Of a stretch of 64,000 nt of DNA, positions 59,551-64,000 are shown piece after piece. The notes under the pieces are model-generated. The model was not told where the DNA came from and did no database searches. It saw only the letters and a list, made by a program, of their open reading frames with translations. The stretch spans positions 9,628,985-9,692,984 of the forward strand of contig CM041196.1 in the NCBI GenBank assembly GCA_023078555.1. Reading direction: 5' to 3'. Made by a program: the position numbers and the translations under genes. Position 1 is the stretch's first letter; the number at the start of each line of letters is the position of its first letter. The DNA is from Ulva prolifera. Lineage: Eukaryota > Chlorophyta > Ulvophyceae > Ulvales > Ulvaceae.

Positions 59551-62500
59551 TCAGCGCCGCACGGTCCCCACGTTGCCCCGCTGCATCGAACCTGGCATGG
59601 GGCCCCCCTGGGCATACGCTGCGGCCCGCGGCTGTGCCGCATTCGCGAGGCCGCCACCATAAGACGCCGATTTCTGATTCATGCCGGAGGATGCAGGACC
59701 GGCGCCGCGGCCGCGGCCGGCGGCGGCGCCGCGACCCGCACCGCGGCCTACGGCGCCGGCCGTCGCTGGCCGCGCGCCCGGCGCCGCGCGGGCCCCCTTG
59801 CCGACCGCGGCGGCGGGGTGGTCTCCGGAGGAGTTTTCACTGGAGCCCATGCTGACGTGGCGCCCGCCCATAGCCATGTGCTGGGGGGAGGGGGAGTGGT
59901 GGGGGGACATGCTGTGGTGGTTTCCGGACCCTGAGCGCATCTGCATACCCTGCACACAGCGGCCCCTCAAGACACCCCCGGCGCCACCTTGCAGCATGGA
60001 CGCATAGATGTAGCAACCACAACATCGCGATGTTCTGCCGGAGAACAACTCGCCCAGAATCTTTCGCCGGGCAACGTGCCAGCGCCGGATGCACGCGTCT
60101 CGACGTCGCCCGCACAGAGCATCCACATCTCACCCAGTTGCTATTGGAAACACAACCCAGAACACCGCTCAGGCTGGACAGCATGCGGCCAGGCGGAGCA
60201 GACACTTCACGACCACATGGCTGCTTCATCGATTCCGCCGCCTCAGCTGGCGCAGCGTGCTAGGGACCCATAATAAAAACAAACGCCAACGCAGCTTAAT
60301 TACGGCCATATCCTAGTGGGATGTTTGTGCTCCAGACCACACCGCGGCCGCATGCCGGAGGGGAAAATCAATGGTTGAGTTGGAGAGATCAAAGGATTGA
60401 CACAACGGTGGTGCAGGACGTGCGCGGTGAAGCACGATATAGGTCCCTCCTGGTACAAAACAAACGCAGGGCTCGGGGCGGCACCTGGCGCAGCGGCTGA
60501 TTGAGGGAGAAGGAGCTAGCGCTGCTGGAGCGCGAGTGCTGTGGCGACATCATCATGTGCGCGTTCATCGGGTTCATCTGGAGCGCCATCTGCTGCTGCT
60601 GCTGCGCCATCTGCAGCTGCGCCATCGCCTGCGGCGTGCCGGTGAAGCCCATCGGCATGCTTCCCATGCTGTGCATCCGCCGCTGCTGCTGCCGCATCAT
60701 CTTGTGCTGCTGCCTACTGAGCTGCAGCAGGCGGGAGGGTGTGTTACAGGGATAACGTCGGAGAGGCAGGCTGGCAGCACCGCCAGGGAAAACAGACAGC
60801 ATTCTGTGCAGGTGCTGAGTGTGCCAGCATGTACCACGGTTTGTGGAAGAACATGGGTGTGACGGCAGGGACAGGTGGACTAGTGCCAGGTGGATGATAT
60901 TTACTGATGTTCACAGGTGAACAGTACAGTGTGGAGTGGGCACAGCATGGGCATACTGCAGGCAGTGTGGAGTGGGCACAGCATGGGCATACTGCAGGCA
61001 GTGTGCAGTGGGGGGCAGTGCACAGTAATGCTGAATTGTGTAGCGGCCACAGAGGGAGGTTATCTCAGAGCCCCATGGTGTCAAACTGTATTGTGGACAC
61101 AGCACAGAGGTCTTGCAGCAGGAACATGAGGTTTCAGATGGCACAGACTCATCATCAATCCTGCACATGCAGCACCTAGATGGCACATGCTCAGCAACGT
61201 GAGGGTGGTTATCAGGATCTGCAGAGGGTTTGACAGATCACATGGCGTGCATGTTGTCCACTGTACACATCCGTGTGGTGACATGCTCTGGTCGAAGAAG
61301 AAGAAGAAGAAGCAGCTCCGTGGACAGGTGGAGCTCAGGTGGATAGGTGGAGTGCAAGCACCAACATGTTTGTGGTAACATCAGATTTATGCAGGATCCA
61401 ATAGCAGACACTGAGCAGCTGGAGCCAGCTGCTCAAGAACAGACTTCTGACGTTCTGAGTGCATAATGAGTGCAGACAGGTGCAGGCCCGGAAGCGATAC
61501 TTTGCTGTGCTTCCTCTCCTTCTCATGGCACAGTTCCCAGGTAGACATGATGTGACCAGATCAAACCACCCGCAGCATGGGAACGGAACGAAACTTCATA
61601 TTGTATTGATCATTTGGATCACTGCACTTGTGTGTAAGGGGTTTGAGGTGCTGTGCATAAGGCTTGTGAGATACATGTGAGATACATGTCCCCCCTACTG
61701 TGCAGGATGACAGAACCAGCACACTGAGCTCACAATGCAAGCCCAACAGGAACTGTGCATGCAATGCCCATACGAACAGCTTAAGAGTCGGATACAAGCT
61801 AGTGATGCTGCTAACGCAGCACCAGAAAGCAGACTCAGTGCAAGCCACCTGCTTCGCAGCTGCCTGGCAGCAAACAAACAACCACAGAGGCTAAAACCGC
61901 TAAAATGGCCACAAAGGCTAACCTGTGTCGCTATGTTGCATGCTCTGCCTTTTTACCAGAGCTGGGCGACTCGATTTGTCAAGGATTTGGTGGTTGATTA
62001 CTACAAACGGCAATGGGCTTGCACACACATAGAGGAAAAGAGCAGAGACAAAGGGGCATGCATAAATCACACATTGTGACTCAGCACAGAGACAGTGCAG
62101 ATTTGCAGTGCCATGTCAGAATCAAACATGGGCCCAAAGCTTTGTCTGCAAGCTTTGTCCGTGGCGTCAGATGGCGCTGGCCTGTAAGGGCCAACCAAAA
62201 TGGTTACCTGGGCTGCAAGACAATGAAAAGCAACACAACCAGCACCAGCATGGAGTCATCTGGCTGATGAAGCATCCAGCTGATGCAGCCCTCCCAGCTT
62301 GTGTTACCATTAGTCACCCAGCCATAGCATGCACATGAAAGGCACCAGTATTCCATCCGCACCTGTCAAGAGCCACAGATTGTAGAGCTATGTGAGAGTG
62401 AGTGGCAAGCATGTCAGTGAGTAGCTAGTTGGAGTTGCATGGTTGCTGAGTTGCAGCCTCAGCACACAGGAGATTGCTGAGCACATGGACAGTAAGCAAT

Positions 62501-64000
62501 CTGCTTCTCATCAAGCCTTCACCATCACTTCTCACAGAAACTAAACCAGAAGGCTTATGCACTGCTGTAGCAATCCCAGCTCGTCTGACTATGCATTACT
62601 ACTGCCACCCAGCAGGGCCCAGTGCTTTGTCAGCCTGTCTAGTCAGTGACAGAATTGCCCACACCAACTGGAAGCTTGCCCCCATGTGATCACTTTGACC
62701 ACTACTAAGGCCACACAGGTGCCAAAATACTCCATATCCGGTACATGCTGCTACCAAAAAGCACAGCTGAATCACTGCCACAACGGAGACACTGTCAGCC
62801 TACAAGGCCATGTGTAAGCTCCTGAATAGCAAATGACATGCAAGAAATTCAACACTTCTACGGTATGTCTGCTATGCTGTGCTGAATCTGGTCTTGACAG
62901 ACCCGGATCTGGATCTGGACGGCTGAATCAGTTTCAGTTATGCCAGTTTTAAGTTGTAATTATGCGAGTATTAAGTTGTAATTAACGGGAGCCTCTTATG
63001 CTCAAAACCCTCTTTTAACAGCTATCAGTGCGAGGCCCTCACAAAGACACAAGACACAAGTGCAGGCGCTTCTGGACAGACAATCACGCCAAATGTGCAG
63101 TGGACAGACAATCACGCCAAACAGAATAACCAGATCACGAACACGAGAGGCACTTAACGCAAATTGATGACTTGAACGATTGCTGGCAAATCCTCCACCA
63201 CCACGTCGTCCACTCAGAGCCGTTCGCGTCTGAACCCATGTATTACTCTAGACACACATAGGGGCGTGGTTGGAGGCCTCCCAACCGCTCGACATGACAG
63301 AGCCAGCGCTCGTAGACCGCCGGTCTAGCACAGCACGCAGGTCTGACATGCGTAGAGTCCAGGCAGAGATACGGACAAACGAGAGGGGGAGTGGCAGATG
63401 GGTGGCGTGGGTGGCGTGGGTGCACACCTGCATGTGTCCGCCCTTCGCGGCGTCGCGGCCGAGCAACGCAGCCAGCTCCGGGGACAGGGCGCCGCGGCGG
63501 CTCGAGCTCACGGAGCTCGGCGAGGCCGCCGTCGGCGTGCCGCCGCCGCGGGCGCTCCCCGGCTGCTGCATCCCGCTGTAGCCCCCGGCCATCATGCTAC
63601 CGCCACCATGCATCATCCCTGGCGACCCCGGCATCATGCCGGGGGAACCAGGCATCATCCCCGGCGACCCGGGCATCATCATTCCGCCCCCATGCATCAT
63701 CGGCGACCCCGGCATCATGCCCCATGCACCAGGCATGAACTGTTGCGGCGCGCCAAAGAAGTGTCCCGGGCTGTGGCCGCTCGGGGACGCGGTCGGTGTG
63801 AATCCGCTGCCGGCCTGCATCTCCGCCATCTGGGAGTCGGTCAGGCTGTTGGTGCCCTGGTAGCCGGGGAGGGAGAAGGCGGATGCGGAGGGGGACGCGG
63901 TGTCGAGGATGCCGCCGAGGCGGCGGCCGCGGCCGGGCTGCCGGGTGGTGTGGGGTTCCGGTAGGGATGTGACGCTCGCGATCGGGTCGTCCCGCGAGCC
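59551..64000 (-). CDS. Met/Gln-rich protein, C-terminal part (runs off window)
   Basis: Exons 64000-63428, 60721-60485 and 59940-59551 join in phase 0 and give the last 399 residues of a protein that continues beyond the right edge. The first has a non-repetitive start (GRRLGGILDT, then GYQGTNSLTDSQMAEMQAGS), then PGSPMM/PGSPGMM repeats with Gly and His, then SSRRGALSPELAALLGRDAA. The second is Gln/Met-rich (LSRQQHKMMRQQQRRMHSMG, AQLQMAQQQQQMALQMNPMN). The last is Ser/His/Met-rich and then Ala/Gly/Arg-rich, ending QRGNVGTVRR. The composition is typical of disordered tails of RNA-binding, kinase or transcription-related proteins; the catalytic or binding domain, if any, lies outside the window. 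The intron between the first two exons is about 2.7 kb. Confidence 0.74.
60928..60999. repeat. 36-bp tandem repeat x2 plus partial
   Basis: Two identical units at 60928-60963 and 60964-60999 (AGTGTGGAGTGGGCACAGCA and 16 more), followed by a diverged start of a third. Confidence 0.92.
63073..63121. repeat. 21-bp direct repeat
   Basis: TGGACAGACAATCACGCCAA plus A occurs at 63073-63093 and 63101-63121 (28-bp period). A separate TAAGTTGTAATTA pair lies nearby, at about 62950-62985. Confidence 0.85.

Larger units (their letters stand above)
60722..63427. other. Long intron of the Met/Gln-rich gene, with repeats
   Basis: About 2.7 kb without a supportable exon. It contains the tandem repeat at 60928-60999, a GAA run near 61294-61312 and the direct repeat at 63073-63121. 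Unrecognised small exons cannot be excluded. Confidence 0.45.

Overview
The window is nuclear DNA of a eukaryote, most likely a green alga (Chlorophyta). Coding exons are GC-rich and often rich in alanine, glycine and glutamine codons. Genes carry many spliceosomal introns with GTGCG-type donors and TGCAG acceptors. TGTAA, the usual green-algal polyadenylation signal, follows two plus-strand stops closely. Several proteins are plant-lineage types: a CW-AWS-SET histone methyltransferase, a CPP1/DUF3353 chloroplast protein, a BAC-like mitochondrial carrier and a PqqL-type M16 peptidase. I found no rRNA, convincing tRNA, CRISPR array or bacterial operon. The species cannot be named. Gene models were built by hand from reading frame, splice sites and intron phase; the main ones close in frame across all their introns.

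Layout. 1-4.7 kb: no gene I can support. 4.8-6.8 kb (minus): acidic DFGDFE-repeat protein plus a possible separate exon. 8.1-8.5 kb (plus): DUF1279/FAM210-like exon. 9.3-15.8 kb (minus): eight-exon ASHH2/SDG8-type H3K36 methyltransferase. 19.8-29.1 kb (plus): two tandem paralogous leucine-rich-repeat genes with the same exon plan; a Q-rich 51-bp tandem repeat sits in an enlarged intron of the first. 30.6-40.4 kb (plus): fourteen-exon M16 zinc peptidase (992 aa) with a C-terminal membrane anchor and repeat-rich introns. 41.3-44.7 kb (minus): TRAP-beta (SSR2) of the ER translocon, followed by what looks like a second, paralogous membrane-anchor exon. 45.0-47.4 kb (plus): CPP1-like plastid protein. 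48.7-50.6 kb (minus): mitochondrial carrier. 51.2-56.7 kb (minus): four-exon, 1362-aa low-complexity protein. 59.6-64.0 kb (minus): 3' end of a Met/Gln-rich protein that continues past the window.

The genes serve unrelated housekeeping roles (chromatin, ER translocation, plastid, mitochondrion, proteolysis), as expected of a nuclear chromosome. The most unusual signals are the duplicated terminal exon of TRAP-beta, an intronic duplication carrying a second in-frame splice acceptor at 54.6 kb, the tandem LRR pair, and fold-back and direct repeats in one M16 intron.
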